Shown here: piece after piece, positions 36,223-45,189 of the stretch | Position numbering within the stretch: position 1 is the stretch's first letter | Layout: each line of letters starts with the position of its first letter | From: SZUA-442 sp963792405 | GTDB lineage: Bacteria; Actinomycetota; Acidimicrobiia; Spongiisociales; UBA5794 | Length of the DNA stretch: 64,000 nucleotides | Reading direction: 5' to 3' | Assembly (NCBI GenBank): GCA_963792405.1 | Contig: CAWBVU010000006.1 | Coordinates: 1,240,001-1,304,000 of the forward strand | The notes under the pieces: model-generated | Seen by the model: the letters and a program-made list of their open reading frames with translations, nothing else | Told to the model about the DNA's origin: nothing | Database searches by the model: none | Position numbers and translations under genes: made by a program

Positions 36223-37106
36223 ACACCCGCATCCAGGTCGAACACACGGTGACCGAGCAGGTGTTCGGCGTCGACCTCGTCACCGAGCAGCTCAAGGTGG
36301 CGATGGGTGATCCTCTGACGGAGACCGGCATACCCACGCCGACCGGGCACACGATCGAGTTCCGGATCAACGCCGAGGATCCGTCCCGCGGGTTCATCCC
36401 GACGCCCGGGACGCTCGTGACCTACCGGGAACCGGCGGGGCCGGGCATCAGGGTCGACTCAGGCGTCGTCCAGGGCAGCACGATCAGCCAGTACTACGAC
36501 AACCTCATCGCGAAGTTGATCGTCTCGGGCGCCGACAGGGACGAGGCGGTGCGACGCGCCAGGAGGGCACTGCGCGAGTACCAGATCGGCGGCGTCGACA
36601 CGACGATCCCCGCCCACCTGTACATCCTCGACAATCCCGAGTTCCTCGCGGGCGACGTCACCACCCGGCTCGTCGAGGACACGATGGACTTCTCCGACCT
36701 CGCTCGCGCCACCGCGCCGACGCTCCCCGAGGACGAGGAGCTGTCCGAGCGCAAGCTCACCGTCGAGGTCGGCGGGCGCAGGTTCGAGGTCAAGTACTGG
36801 GCGGAGGTGCTCACCGCGCCCGGATCCGGAAAGCGGGTCGCACCGAGGCGCAAGGCGCCGAAGCTCGAACGCGGCTCGGCCGGCGGCGCACAGGCGGGCG
36901 AGGTGACGGCACCGATGCAGGGCACGATCGTCAAGATCCACCACAAGGCCGGCGACACCGTCCACGAGGGCGAGGCTGTCTGCGTGCTCGAGGCGATGAA
37001 GATGGAGAACGAGATCAAGGCGCCGACGTCGGGGGACATCGTGGACATCAAGGTCCATGTCGGCGACACGGTGACCTCGGGTCAGCTCATCATGGTGATC
37101 AGGTAA
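35946..37106 (+). CDS. Acyl-CoA carboxylase alpha subunit, C-terminal part with biotin carrier (frameshifted)
   Basis: This frame carries the rest of biotin carboxylase (RYLESARHIEAQVLFDTHGN, CSLQRRHQKLVEE, FLEMNTRIQVEHTVTE, EFRINAEDPSRGFIPTPG), a linker and a C-terminal biotin carrier domain with the biotinylated lysine in VLEAMKMENEI. It is readable upstream to about 35881. The entry coordinate begins at a fortuitous GTG in the frame. With the preceding entry it makes one acc/pcc alpha gene of about 580 codons. Third-base GC usage is normal on both sides. Confidence 0.85.
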   Translation: MYVERYLESARHIEAQVLFDTHGNGVFYGERDCSLQRRHQKLVEESPAPHFTPELRAELGRLALALGHAAGYQSAGTVEFLFSDGEFYFLEMNTRIQVEHTVTEQVFGVDLVTEQLKVAMGDPLTETGIPTPTGHTIEFRINAEDPSRGFIPTPGTLVTYREPAGPGIRVDSGVVQGSTISQYYDNLIAKLIVSGADRDEAVRRARRALREYQIGGVDTTIPAHLYILDNPEFLAGDVTTRLVEDTMDFSDLARATAPTLPEDEELSERKLTVEVGGRRFEVKYWAEVLTAPGSGKRVAPRRKAPKLERGSAGGAQAGEVTAPMQGTIVKIHHKAGDTVHEGEAVCVLEAMKMENEIKAPTSGDIVDIKVHVGDTVTSGQLIMVIR

Positions 37107-37112
37107 CGCGGC

Positions 37113-38480
37113 CTACTCGGCAGCCTCCGAGATGCTCTCCGTGAGGCTGGGATGCACCATCAAGGTCTCGACCAGCGTGTCGACCCTGACCCTTCCCTGG
37201 GTCGCGAGGGCGATCGGGGCGATGAGCTCCGACGCATGGTGGCCGACGACCGTGCCGCCGAGAACGACCCTCGTCGCAGGGTCCGACACGACCTTCACGA
37301 ACCCCTGGGTGTCGCCCTGGATGATGGCGCGCGGGTTCGAGGCCAGGGGCACCTTCGTGATCCGCACCTTCCGGCCCTCCGCCGCCGCGTCGACCTCCTC
37401 GAGGCCGACCGATGCGATCTCGGGCTCCGTGAAGACGGCCTGGCTCACCTTCCGGTAGTCGATCGGGACCACGGGGCGTCCCGTCATGTGCCTGGCGATC
37501 TTCCTCCCCTGCATCGTCGCCACGGACGACAGCGGCATCTGCCCCGTCACGTCACCCGCCGCGTAGATGTGGCGTGCGCTCGTCCTCTGGAACTCGTCGA
37601 CGACGACGTGGCCGTGTTCCTGGTCCACACCGGCGTCGGTGAGCCCGAGTCCCTCGCTGTTGGGCACCGACCCGACGGCCAGGAGGACGTGGGATCCGAC
37701 CACCACCCGCCCATCGTCGGTGCGCACGGTCACGGCGTCACCGTCGCGCTCGACCGCCTCTGCCCTCGCACCCTTCAGCAGCTTGACACCGCGGCGGACG
37801 AAGTCGTCCTCGAGCACGGCGGCGACCTCGGCATCCCTGTGGGGGAGGACGTGCTGGCGACTGACGAGGAGGGTGACCTCGGAGCCGAGCGACGAGAAGA
37901 TGTGCACCATCTCGACACCCGTCACGCCGGATCCGATGATGATGATCCGTCCGGGGAGCTCGGAGAGGTGGTAGGCCTCTCGTGTGGTGATGATGCGCTC
38001 GCCGTCGACGGTGGCCCATCCGGGGACTCTCGGTCTCGAGCCCGTGGCGATCAGGGCGTGATCGAACGAGAAGTGGCGCTCCCCCTCCGGGGTGATGGCC
38101 ACGGCCTTGTGGGCGCCGGTGAAGTGGGCCCGCCCGCGGACGATCTCGACCCCCTGGGAGTCGAGCATGGCCGTGATGCCATGCGCGATCGTGTCGGCGA
38201 TGCCATAGACGTGTGAGGACAGGTTCTCCATGTCGAGCACCGCGGGCGGCGGTTCGACGATGCCGAGCCTCGCCGCATGGCGAATCGCCCTCAGGCGCAT
38301 CGAGCTCGCAACCATCGCCTTGGACGGGATGCAGTCCCAGAGGTGGGCTGCGCCTCCGACGATGTGATCCTCGACGAGGGTGACGTGTGCGCCGTACGTG
38401 GCGGCATACGTCGCTGCCGAGTTGCCTGCAGGGCCTCCACCGACGACGAGGAATCGCAACGGTTCATGGTCGCCGTGCAT
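37113..38480 (-). CDS. lpdA: LpdA-type NAD(P)H:quinone oxidoreductase
   Basis: A 455-residue flavoprotein of the dihydrolipoamide-dehydrogenase fold (FAD loop LVVGGGPAGNSAATYAA, NAD loop IIIIGSGVTGVEMVHIF, IYAAGDVTG). The canonical active-site CxxxxC is replaced by GGAAHLWDCIPSK, losing the first cysteine, so it cannot act as a disulphide reductase; this is the LpdA-type quinone-reductase pattern known from mycobacteria. The C-terminal VHPSL retains the histidine. Start ATG 38480 has GGGAGG four bases upstream. It follows the mutase gene by 37 bases. Confidence 0.9.
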   Translation of the reverse strand: MHGDHEPLRFLVVGGGPAGNSAATYAATYGAHVTLVEDHIVGGAAHLWDCIPSKAMVASSMRLRAIRHAARLGIVEPPPAVLDMENLSSHVYGIADTIAHGITAMLDSQGVEIVRGRAHFTGAHKAVAITPEGERHFSFDHALIATGSRPRVPGWATVDGERIITTREAYHLSELPGRIIIIGSGVTGVEMVHIFSSLGSEVTLLVSRQHVLPHRDAEVAAVLEDDFVRRGVKLLKGARAEAVERDGDAVTVRTDDGRVVVGSHVLLAVGSVPNSEGLGLTDAGVDQEHGHVVVDEFQRTSARHIYAAGDVTGQMPLSSVATMQGRKIARHMTGRPVVPIDYRKVSQAVFTEPEIASVGLEEVDAAAEGRKVRITKVPLASNPRAIIQGDTQGFVKVVSDPATRVVLGGTVVGHHASELIAPIALATQGRVRVDTLVETLMVHPSLTESISEAAE

Positions 38481-38517
38481 CGTGCCTCCCGACATCTCCT
38501 CGGCCTCCCGCCTGCCG

Positions 38518-40083
38518 TCAGAACGACGGACGGTAGCGCCCGAACACGGGCAGGAGCGCCCGCGTGACCTCACCGACGGTCGCGCCGAGCGCAAGCGCGT
38601 CCTTCATCGGGTACAGCAGGTTTCCCTCGCCCCGTGCCGTGTCGGTGACGACGGCGAGTGCTCGCTCCAGGACGGCGCCATCGCGCGTCGCCCGCCACCG
38701 AGCGAGTGCCTCCACCTGGTCGCGCTCCACGCGTGGATCCACCACCATCAACTCCGGCTCGACGTCATCGTCGACGGCATGCCGGTTCAGCCCGACCACG
38801 GTGACCTGCCCATCGTCGATCGCCCGCGCATACGCATAGGCGGCGTCCTCGATCTCCCGTTGCGGGAACCCCGCCTCGATCGCGGCGACCGCACCGCCGA
38901 TGTCGTCGATGCGCTGCAACAGGCCTACGGCCTCGCGTTCGATCCCATCCGTGAGCGACTCGACGTAGTAGCTGCCGGCGAGGGGATCCACCGTCTCCGC
39001 CGCTCCCGACTCGTAGGCGAGGATCTGCTGGGTGCGAAGGGCGATCGTCGCCGACTCCTCCGTGGGGAGGCCGAGCGCCTCGTCGAACGCGTTCGTGTGC
39101 AGTGACTGGGTTCCGCCGAGGACGGCGGCGAGCGCCTGGTACGCCGTGCGGATCACGTTGTTCATGGGCTGTTGCGCCGTCAGGCTCGACCCCGCCGTCT
39201 GGGTGTGGAACCGCATCTTCCACGATGACGGATCGCGTGCACCGACCTCATCCCGCATGAGGCGTGCCCACATCCTGCGCGCCGCCCTGAACTTCGCCGC
39301 CTCCACGAACAGGTCGTTGTGGGCGTTCCAGAAGAACGAGATCCTGGGAGCGACGGCATCGACGTCGAGACCCGCCCTCCTGGCCGCCTCGACATACGCG
39401 AGACCGTTGGCGATGGTGAACGCCACCTCCTGGGCCGCGGTCGACCCGGCCTCCCGTATGTGGTACCCGCTGACCGAGATCGTGTTCCAGTTCGGGATCT
39501 CTGCGGCGCAGTAGGCGAACGTGTCGGTGATCAATCGCATCGAAGGGACCGCGGGGAAGATGTACGTGCCCCTCGCGATGTACTCCTTCAGGATGTCGTT
39601 CTGGATGGTGCCCCTGATGTGGTCGCGGTCGACGCCCTGCTCCTCCGCCACGATCTGGTACATGAGCAGCAGGACCGCCGCCGTGGCGTTGATGGTCATC
39701 GACGTCGTGACCGCACCGAGCGGGATCCCATCGAAGAGCCTCCGCATATCGTCGACCGAGTCGATGGCGACGCCGACCTTGCCGACCTCTCCGAGGGCGA
39801 GCTCGTCGTCGGAATCGAGGCCCATCTGGGTCGGGAGGTCGAAGGCCACCGACAGCCCGGTCTGGCCCGCCGCGAGGAGGGCCTTGAACCGTGCGTTGGT
39901 GGCGGCCGCGGTCCCGAAGCCCGCGTACTGGCGCATCGTCCACAGGCGGCCCGCATACATCGAGGCGTAGGGGCCCCGGGTATAGGGGAACGCGCCTGGC
40001 TCGCCGAGCGCTTCGTCCGGATCCCAACCCTCGAGGTCCGAAGGGCCATAGACGTGCACAGGCGTGTCGGTCGGTTCGGTCAC
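38518..40083 (-). CDS. Methylmalonyl-CoA mutase large subunit, archaeal-type
   Basis: A 521-residue mutase TIM-barrel subunit without a cobalamin-binding domain. Blocks include PYTRGPYASMYAGRLWTMRQY, GQTGLSVAFDLPTQMG, GTIQNDILKEYIARGTYIFP and TISVSGYHIREAG. Tyrosine in ASMYAGR and arginine in PSMRLITD match those that bind the methylmalonyl-CoA carboxylate. Its B12-binding small subunit is not in this window. It lies just before lpdA and near pccA/pccB, forming the propionyl-CoA to succinyl-CoA route. Confidence 0.93.
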   Translation of the reverse strand: MTEPTDTPVHVYGPSDLEGWDPDEALGEPGAFPYTRGPYASMYAGRLWTMRQYAGFGTAAATNARFKALLAAGQTGLSVAFDLPTQMGLDSDDELALGEVGKVGVAIDSVDDMRRLFDGIPLGAVTTSMTINATAAVLLLMYQIVAEEQGVDRDHIRGTIQNDILKEYIARGTYIFPAVPSMRLITDTFAYCAAEIPNWNTISVSGYHIREAGSTAAQEVAFTIANGLAYVEAARRAGLDVDAVAPRISFFWNAHNDLFVEAAKFRAARRMWARLMRDEVGARDPSSWKMRFHTQTAGSSLTAQQPMNNVIRTAYQALAAVLGGTQSLHTNAFDEALGLPTEESATIALRTQQILAYESGAAETVDPLAGSYYVESLTDGIEREAVGLLQRIDDIGGAVAAIEAGFPQREIEDAAYAYARAIDDGQVTVVGLNRHAVDDDVEPELMVVDPRVERDQVEALARWRATRDGAVLERALAVVTDTARGEGNLLYPMKDALALGATVGEVTRALLPVFGRYRPSF

Positions 40084-40134
40084 ACCGCGCCCCTTTCGCC
40101 AGTCGGGTCCATCCCCGTGCGACGGTCGCCCCCG

Positions 40135-40140
40135 ATGGTA
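40135..40140 (-). promoter_or_regulatory. Putative -10 box of mutase-lpdA operon
   Basis: Minus-strand TACCAT about 51 bases upstream of the mutase GTG, leaving a leader containing an AAAGGGG ribosome-binding site. Confidence 0.3.
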
Positions 40141-40172
40141 CCGGCAGCCCCGGCGCCGCACGAGGCGCGCCC

Positions 40173-40197
40173 GGGGGTCACCCCCGCTATCAGGGGT
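40173..40197. promoter_or_regulatory. Overlapping inverted repeats between mutase and PBP genes
   Basis: GGGGGT-C-ACCCCC (40173-40185) is a perfect palindrome. Its ACCCC arm can also pair with GGGGT at 40193-40197, eight bases further. TATGCT (40205-40210) just after is a possible -10 for the PBP gene. An operator or alternative-hairpin element is possible. Confidence 0.3.
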
Positions 40198-40271
40198 CGG
40201 TTCCTATGCTGATCATGCGTGTCGAGGGACCGGTAGGGCGGGGTCGACACGATCCGACGGTGTGAGGGACC

Positions 40272-42773
40272 ATGGAGCCACCGATCCGCGAAGTCGAGCG
40301 ACAGGAACGCTATCGCCGCCGCGCCCCTGCGCTCATCGGGCTCGCCGTCGTCGTCGTGGTGGGGGCGACCTGGGTCGGCCTCTTCGGCTTCCTCAGTGCC
40401 AACTCGGCCTACGGCACGGTGACGAGCGTCGAGCAGCGCCTGATCTGTGACACCTCCGAAGTGGACCTCGCCTTCCCGAACCTGTCCACCCTCTCGAACG
40501 TGGCCACGGTGGACGGGTATCGCCTCGGGCAGCTCACCGAGCGCAACTCGCTCCCGGTCGCCCTCGACCAGACCCCCGATCTCGTCAGGGCCGCGCTGTT
40601 GTCGGCAGAGGACAAGGGCTTCTACGAACACGAGGGCATCGACTTCACCGCGATCGGGCGGGCGGTGCTCGGACGGCTCACCGACAGCCCCGCCGGCGGT
40701 GGGTCGACGATCACCCAGCAGGTGGTGAAACAGAACTTCCTCAGCTCGGACCAGACCATCGAGCGCAAGATCTGCGAGGCGGTGCTCGCGGCCGAGGTGG
40801 AGCGGATCTACACCAAGGACCAGATCCTGGAGTTCTGGATGAACTCCGTCTTCTTCGGATCCAACGCCTACGGCATCAGGGCCGCGTCGCTCGAGTACTT
40901 CGGCAAGGAGCTCGAGGACCTCACGATCGCCGAGGCTGCGCTCCTGCCGGTGCCGATCCGCAACCCGACGTTCTACCACCCGAGGTTCCAGCCACAGAAT
41001 GCCCTGACCGCGAGGAACCGCGTCATCGATCGCATGGTGGCGAACGGCTACATCCTGCCGGCAGAGGCCGCGGAGGCTCGGCAGGAACCGCTCGGCGTCA
41101 TCGAGCAGGAACGCTTCGAGTCCACGGCACCCCAGGTGATGATCGCGGTCAGGCGCCAGCTCCTCGAGTCGGCGGAGTTCTCGATGCTCGGTGAGACCAA
41201 GGAGGAACGCAAGCGTGCGATCTTCGGGTGCCCCGCGGCGGTCACCGACTGCGACGGGGGCGGCGGACTCACCATCGACATCACCCTCGACAACGACCTC
41301 CAGGAGGAGGCGAATCGCATCCTTCGCGCATGGTTCCGCAGCGGGGTCGACGGCCCGACAGGGGCGATCGCAACAGTGGACAATCGAACCGGTGCGATCC
41401 GCGTCCTCGCCTCGGGGGTCGAGTACGGCACCGACATCGAGGCTGGTGAGCGTCCGTACGACCTGGCAGGGCAGGGGGCGCGCCAGCCCGGCTCCGCGTT
41501 CAAGCCGTTCACCCTCGCTGCCGCGCTCGAATCCGGCGACAGGGCGGGAAGCCCGATCACCCTGGGTTCGTACTGGGACGACTCGAGCCCTGCGATGATC
41601 GAATGCTCCACCCCATGCCCACCGGACGGCACGTTCTGGACCGTGAGCAACGCAGGGGGATCGTCCGGCAAGGGCCTCAGGACGCTGGATTCGGCGACCT
41701 ACAACTCCACGAACACCGTGTACGCGCGCCTCGTCAATGCGATCGGGCCAGACGCCGTCGTCGAGATGGCCCACAGGCTCGGGATCCAGTCGGTGCTCCA
41801 ACCGTACCTCTCGATCACCCTCGGCGCCCAGGGCGTGTCACCGCTCGAGATGGCCGGCGCCTACTCGACGCTTGCGAACTTCGGACAACGCGTCGACCCG
41901 TACCTGATCGAGCGCATCACCGATCGCAACGGCGAGGTGATCTACGAACACCGCCTCCAGCCCAGGGAGGTGCTCGCCCCGCAGGTCGCAGCCGCCGTGG
42001 TCGGTTCGATGGAGAAGGTCGTCGCGTCGGGGACGGCGCGCAGGGCCGACATCGGACGACCCCAGGCGGGCAAGACCGGCACGGCGACGGACTACCGAGA
42101 CGTATGGTTCGTCGGCTTCGTCCCCCAGATGACGACCAGCGTGTGGGTCGGCTACACCCAGGGACAGATCCCCCTCGAGGACTTCACCGTGTGGAACGAC
42201 CTCGAGGGCACCGAGCAGTACTACCGGAGGGCATTCGGCGGCACGCTCCCAGCACCGATCTGGAAGCAGTTCATGACGTATGCGACCCGCACGATGCCAC
42301 CCATGGACTTCCCCGAGGATCCACCCGGCACCGACGTGTATCGGCAGACGCCCTTCTCCGAGGTGCCCGACCTCGCCGCGTCGACGAACGAGGAGATCGA
42401 AGCCGTCTACGCCGTGGGTCTGAGCGGCACCATCCAGGAGGTCGCGAGCACCCTCCCCGCAGGGACGCTCATCGGGACTGCGCCGCTCCCGGGTACACCG
42501 ATCCGCCAGGGCTCGACGGTCATCATCGATGTGTCCAACGGCATCCCGCCCGAGATCCTGATGATCGACCTGCGCGGTTCGACACCGGCCCAGGTCAACG
42601 AGCGTCTCGCCGACTACGCCGACGAGACAGGCCTGGCCTTCAGCTGGGTCTTCGACCAGGTCGTCACGACGAACCCCGCCCAGCACGGGCTCGTGGTGGG
42701 CACGACGCCCGCGCCGGGGACGCCCATCGGACCCGGACAGGAGGTCGTGGTGCGGTTCGGGACGGCGCCGTAG
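40272..42773 (+). CDS. ponA: Bifunctional penicillin-binding protein with PASTA repeats
   Basis: An 833-residue class A PBP. One N-terminal span (about 22-44), glycosyltransferase GT51 domain (about 90-260; EDKGFYEHEGID, GGSTITQQVVKQN) and transpeptidase domain with SAFK, STN and KTGTA motifs. Two C-terminal PASTA units (about 695-757 and 763-833) complete it, typical of actinobacterial PBP1A/2 enzymes that sense muropeptides or beta-lactams. It polymerises and crosslinks peptidoglycan at the outer face. GAGGG precedes the ATG. Confidence 0.96.
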   Translation: MEPPIREVERQERYRRRAPALIGLAVVVVVGATWVGLFGFLSANSAYGTVTSVEQRLICDTSEVDLAFPNLSTLSNVATVDGYRLGQLTERNSLPVALDQTPDLVRAALLSAEDKGFYEHEGIDFTAIGRAVLGRLTDSPAGGGSTITQQVVKQNFLSSDQTIERKICEAVLAAEVERIYTKDQILEFWMNSVFFGSNAYGIRAASLEYFGKELEDLTIAEAALLPVPIRNPTFYHPRFQPQNALTARNRVIDRMVANGYILPAEAAEARQEPLGVIEQERFESTAPQVMIAVRRQLLESAEFSMLGETKEERKRAIFGCPAAVTDCDGGGGLTIDITLDNDLQEEANRILRAWFRSGVDGPTGAIATVDNRTGAIRVLASGVEYGTDIEAGERPYDLAGQGARQPGSAFKPFTLAAALESGDRAGSPITLGSYWDDSSPAMIECSTPCPPDGTFWTVSNAGGSSGKGLRTLDSATYNSTNTVYARLVNAIGPDAVVEMAHRLGIQSVLQPYLSITLGAQGVSPLEMAGAYSTLANFGQRVDPYLIERITDRNGEVIYEHRLQPREVLAPQVAAAVVGSMEKVVASGTARRADIGRPQAGKTGTATDYRDVWFVGFVPQMTTSVWVGYTQGQIPLEDFTVWNDLEGTEQYYRRAFGGTLPAPIWKQFMTYATRTMPPMDFPEDPPGTDVYRQTPFSEVPDLAASTNEEIEAVYAVGLSGTIQEVASTLPAGTLIGTAPLPGTPIRQGSTVIIDVSNGIPPEILMIDLRGSTPAQVNERLADYADETGLAFSWVFDQVVTTNPAQHGLVVGTTPAPGTPIGPGQEVVVRFGTAP

Positions 42774-42817
42774 CGAGGGATCATCGTCGGGGCCGCAGGA
42801 TGGGCCGCCCCGGTGGC

Positions 42818-42823
42818 TAGCCT
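42818..42823 (+). promoter_or_regulatory. -10 box TAGCCT of leaderless ABC exporter gene
   Basis: TAGCCT ends seven bases before ATG 42831; no ribosome-binding site. It lies in the 57-base gap after the PBP gene. Confidence 0.5.
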
Positions 42824-42830
42824 CGCCCGG

Positions 42831-44609
42831 ATGCCGACGCCCACCCGCCAACCGCCCCTCCGCAGGCTCTGGAGGTACGCCTCCGGCTATCGGGGGAGGA
42901 TCATCCGGGCGTCCGTGTGGTCCTTCCTCAACAAGGCCGTCGACCTCGCCCCGCCGTTCCTCATCGGGCTCGCGGTCGACGTCGTCGCGAATGGGTCGGA
43001 CTCGCTCCTCGGTTCCTTCGGCATCGAGGATCCGAAGGCCCAGATCGTCGCGATCGCCATGCTCACCTTCGTCATCTGGAGCCTCGAGTCACTGTTCGAG
43101 TACCTCCTCGGTGTCGACTGGAGAAACCTCGCCCAGTCGATCCAGCACGACCTGCGCATCGACACGTACGACCACATCCAGGACCTCGACGTGGAGTACT
43201 TCGAGGATCGTCCGAGCGGTGACCTCATGGCGGTCCTCAACGACGACGTGAACCAACTCGAACGCTTCCTCGACATCGGTGCGAACGAGGTGATCCAGCT
43301 GCTCACCACGGTGGTGCTCATCGGCATCACCTTCTTCCTCATCGCACCCTCGATCGCATGGCTCGCCTTCCTCCCCGTACCGGTGATCCTGTGGGGCTCA
43401 CTGGTGTTCCAGAAGAAGATCGAGCCTCGGTACGCACTGGTGCGGGAGGAGGCCGCCGCGATCAACTCGCAGCTGGCGAACAACATCGGGGGGATCTCGA
43501 CGATCAAGGCCTTCACCGCCGAGCCGCGCGAGGTCGACAGGATCCGGGCCGCCTCCGAGGGGTATCGCTCGGCGAACCGGGCCGCGATCACGCTGTCCTC
43601 TGCGTTCACCCCCCTCATCCGGATCGCGATCCTCATCGGCTTCACCGGCACACTCGTGTGGGGCGGCTTCCAGGCGATCGACGGGTCCCTCAACATCGGC
43701 CTGTATTCGGTCATGGTCTTCCTGACCCAACGACTTCTGTGGCCCCTCACGCGGCTGGGGCAGACCGTCGACCTCTACCAGCGGGCGATGGCCTCGACGA
43801 ACCGCATCCTCGACGTCCTCGACACCGAACCGACGATCGTGGACGGCACGGCGACCTTCGCCGACGAGGTCAGGGGCCGGGTCGAATTCGACGGCGTCGA
43901 CTTCAGCTACACCGATGGGTATCCCGTCCTCGAGCAGGTCCACCTCGTGGCCGAGCCCGCCGAGACCACCGCGTTCGTCGGATCGACGGGCTCGGGCAAG
44001 ACCACGATCGTGAAGCTGCTCCTCCGCTTCTACGACGTCGACCGCGGCACCATCACCCTCGACGGTGTCGACGTGCGGGATCTGACCCAGGAGGAGCTGC
44101 GCTCCGCGATGGCGCTCGTGAGCCAGGACGTCTTCCTCTTCCACGGCACGGTCCTCGAGAACATCGCGTACGGGCGTCCGGACGCGGACATCGACGAGAT
44201 CACCGAGGCGGCGCGACTCGCGGAGGCGCACGACTTCATCCTCGAGTTGCCCGAGGGCTACGACACCATCATCGGCGAACGCGGCCAGAAGCTCTCCGGG
44301 GGCCAGCGCCAACGACTCTCCCTCGCTCGGGCGCTCCTGACCCGGGCACCCGTCCTCATCCTCGACGAGGCCACGTCTGCCGTCGACAACGAGACGGAGG
44401 CGGCGATCCAGCGCTCCCTCGCCAGGGTGAGCCACGATCGCACCATGGTGGTGATCGCCCATCGGCTCTCGACGATCCGCCATGCCGATCGGATCTATGT
44501 CATCGACGATGGCAGGGTGGTCGAGTCCGGGACCCACGACGAGCTCATCGACCACGACGGCATCTATCGCACCCTCTGGGACGTGCAGACCGGCGAGGCC
44601 GTGCACTGA
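42831..44609 (+). CDS. ABC transporter, fused permease and ATPase
   Basis: A 592-residue half-exporter with six membrane spans in the first 320 residues and an ABC domain. Walker A GSTGSGKTT is near residue 383, signature LSGGQRQRLSLARAL near 488, Walker B VLILDEATSAVD near 509 and H-loop AHRLSTIRHAD near 543. Substrate unknown; multidrug or lipid export is the family range. It would work as a homodimer. Start at 42831 is supported by the TAGCCT -10 box; an in-frame GTG at 42813 is unlikely. Confidence 0.94.
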   Translation: MPTPTRQPPLRRLWRYASGYRGRIIRASVWSFLNKAVDLAPPFLIGLAVDVVANGSDSLLGSFGIEDPKAQIVAIAMLTFVIWSLESLFEYLLGVDWRNLAQSIQHDLRIDTYDHIQDLDVEYFEDRPSGDLMAVLNDDVNQLERFLDIGANEVIQLLTTVVLIGITFFLIAPSIAWLAFLPVPVILWGSLVFQKKIEPRYALVREEAAAINSQLANNIGGISTIKAFTAEPREVDRIRAASEGYRSANRAAITLSSAFTPLIRIAILIGFTGTLVWGGFQAIDGSLNIGLYSVMVFLTQRLLWPLTRLGQTVDLYQRAMASTNRILDVLDTEPTIVDGTATFADEVRGRVEFDGVDFSYTDGYPVLEQVHLVAEPAETTAFVGSTGSGKTTIVKLLLRFYDVDRGTITLDGVDVRDLTQEELRSAMALVSQDVFLFHGTVLENIAYGRPDADIDEITEAARLAEAHDFILELPEGYDTIIGERGQKLSGGQRQRLSLARALLTRAPVLILDEATSAVDNETEAAIQRSLARVSHDRTMVVIAHRLSTIRHADRIYVIDDGRVVESGTHDELIDHDGIYRTLWDVQTGEAVH

Positions 44610-44648
44610 GGCACCAGGCCGAAGTTTCGCGACCTTGGATCGTGCTAC

Positions 44649-44678
44649 TTGATGTCAATTGTGGTTATTTGATATCAC
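44649..44678 (+). promoter_or_regulatory. Promoter with two 8-bp palindromes 20 bp apart
   Basis: TTGATGTCA (44649-44657) and TTGATATCA (44669-44677) each contain an 8-base palindrome-like core, with the 20-base distance placing them on the same face of the helix. TTGATG (44649-44654), 18-base spacer and TATCAC (44673-44678) read as -35/-10, putting the start site at the ATG of 44685. A repressor or activator dimer could bind both sites. The segment is AT-rich for this window. Confidence 0.45.
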
Positions 44679-44684
44679 AGTGCC

Positions 44685-45155
44685 ATGCATCACGCATCTG
44701 CACCGTCGTCGCCCGGGACATGCGTCCCCATGGTCGGTCCTCCCTCGAGCGGGGTCGCAGCGCCGCTCCCGGGCGCGACGGACGGCAGCCCCACCCGCCG
44801 GACCGCGATCGCCCGGCCGACGATCGTGCCGGTCCTCCTGCAGGATGGGTGGGAGGGCTTCGCACCCACGGACCCCTACGTACGCACCTTCTGGATCCCC
44901 ATCGTGGGACCGGGGGCGGTCGCCGACCTGCTCCGACTCACCACCGCTGCCCGAGGTGGCCGCCCCCTCAAGCTCCCGGTCCGCACGCCTCTCCTCGTGC
45001 GTGAGGGCCTCGCACGGTGGGACAGCCTCCACACCGTCGCCGTGCGCCCCTTCGTCCCACCGCTGTCACCGCCACAGGTGCGCAGGCTCCCCCCTCGACT
45101 GCGCCTCACCCACCCGAAGGACATCGGGCCCCGCAGCCCCGGGGGCTCGGCGTAG
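44685..45155 (+). CDS. Conserved actinobacterial protein of unknown function
   Basis: A 156-residue soluble protein I do not recognise by name. It contains VPVLLQDGWEGFAPTDPYVRTFWIPIVG, then AVADLLRLTTAARGG, and ends RLPPRLRLTHPKDIG. The first 45 residues look unstructured and may not be translated if a later start is used. ATG 44685 is the predicted transcription start itself (leaderless), which favours this start. The stop codon TAG is the first half of a TAGGAT box for the next gene. Confidence 0.6.
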   Translation: MHHASAPSSPGTCVPMVGPPSSGVAAPLPGATDGSPTRRTAIARPTIVPVLLQDGWEGFAPTDPYVRTFWIPIVGPGAVADLLRLTTAARGGRPLKLPVRTPLLVREGLARWDSLHTVAVRPFVPPLSPPQVRRLPPRLRLTHPKDIGPRSPGGSA

Positions 45156-45158
45156 GAT
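45153..45158 (+). promoter_or_regulatory. -10 box TAGGAT overlapping a stop codon
   Basis: TAGGAT begins with the stop codon of the preceding gene. It would start transcription about 25 bases before the ATG at 45190, a leader that includes a GGGAG ribosome-binding site. Confidence 0.4.
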
Positions 45159-45189
45159 CGGGTACGAGCCCCCGAGTGTGGGAGTAGCG

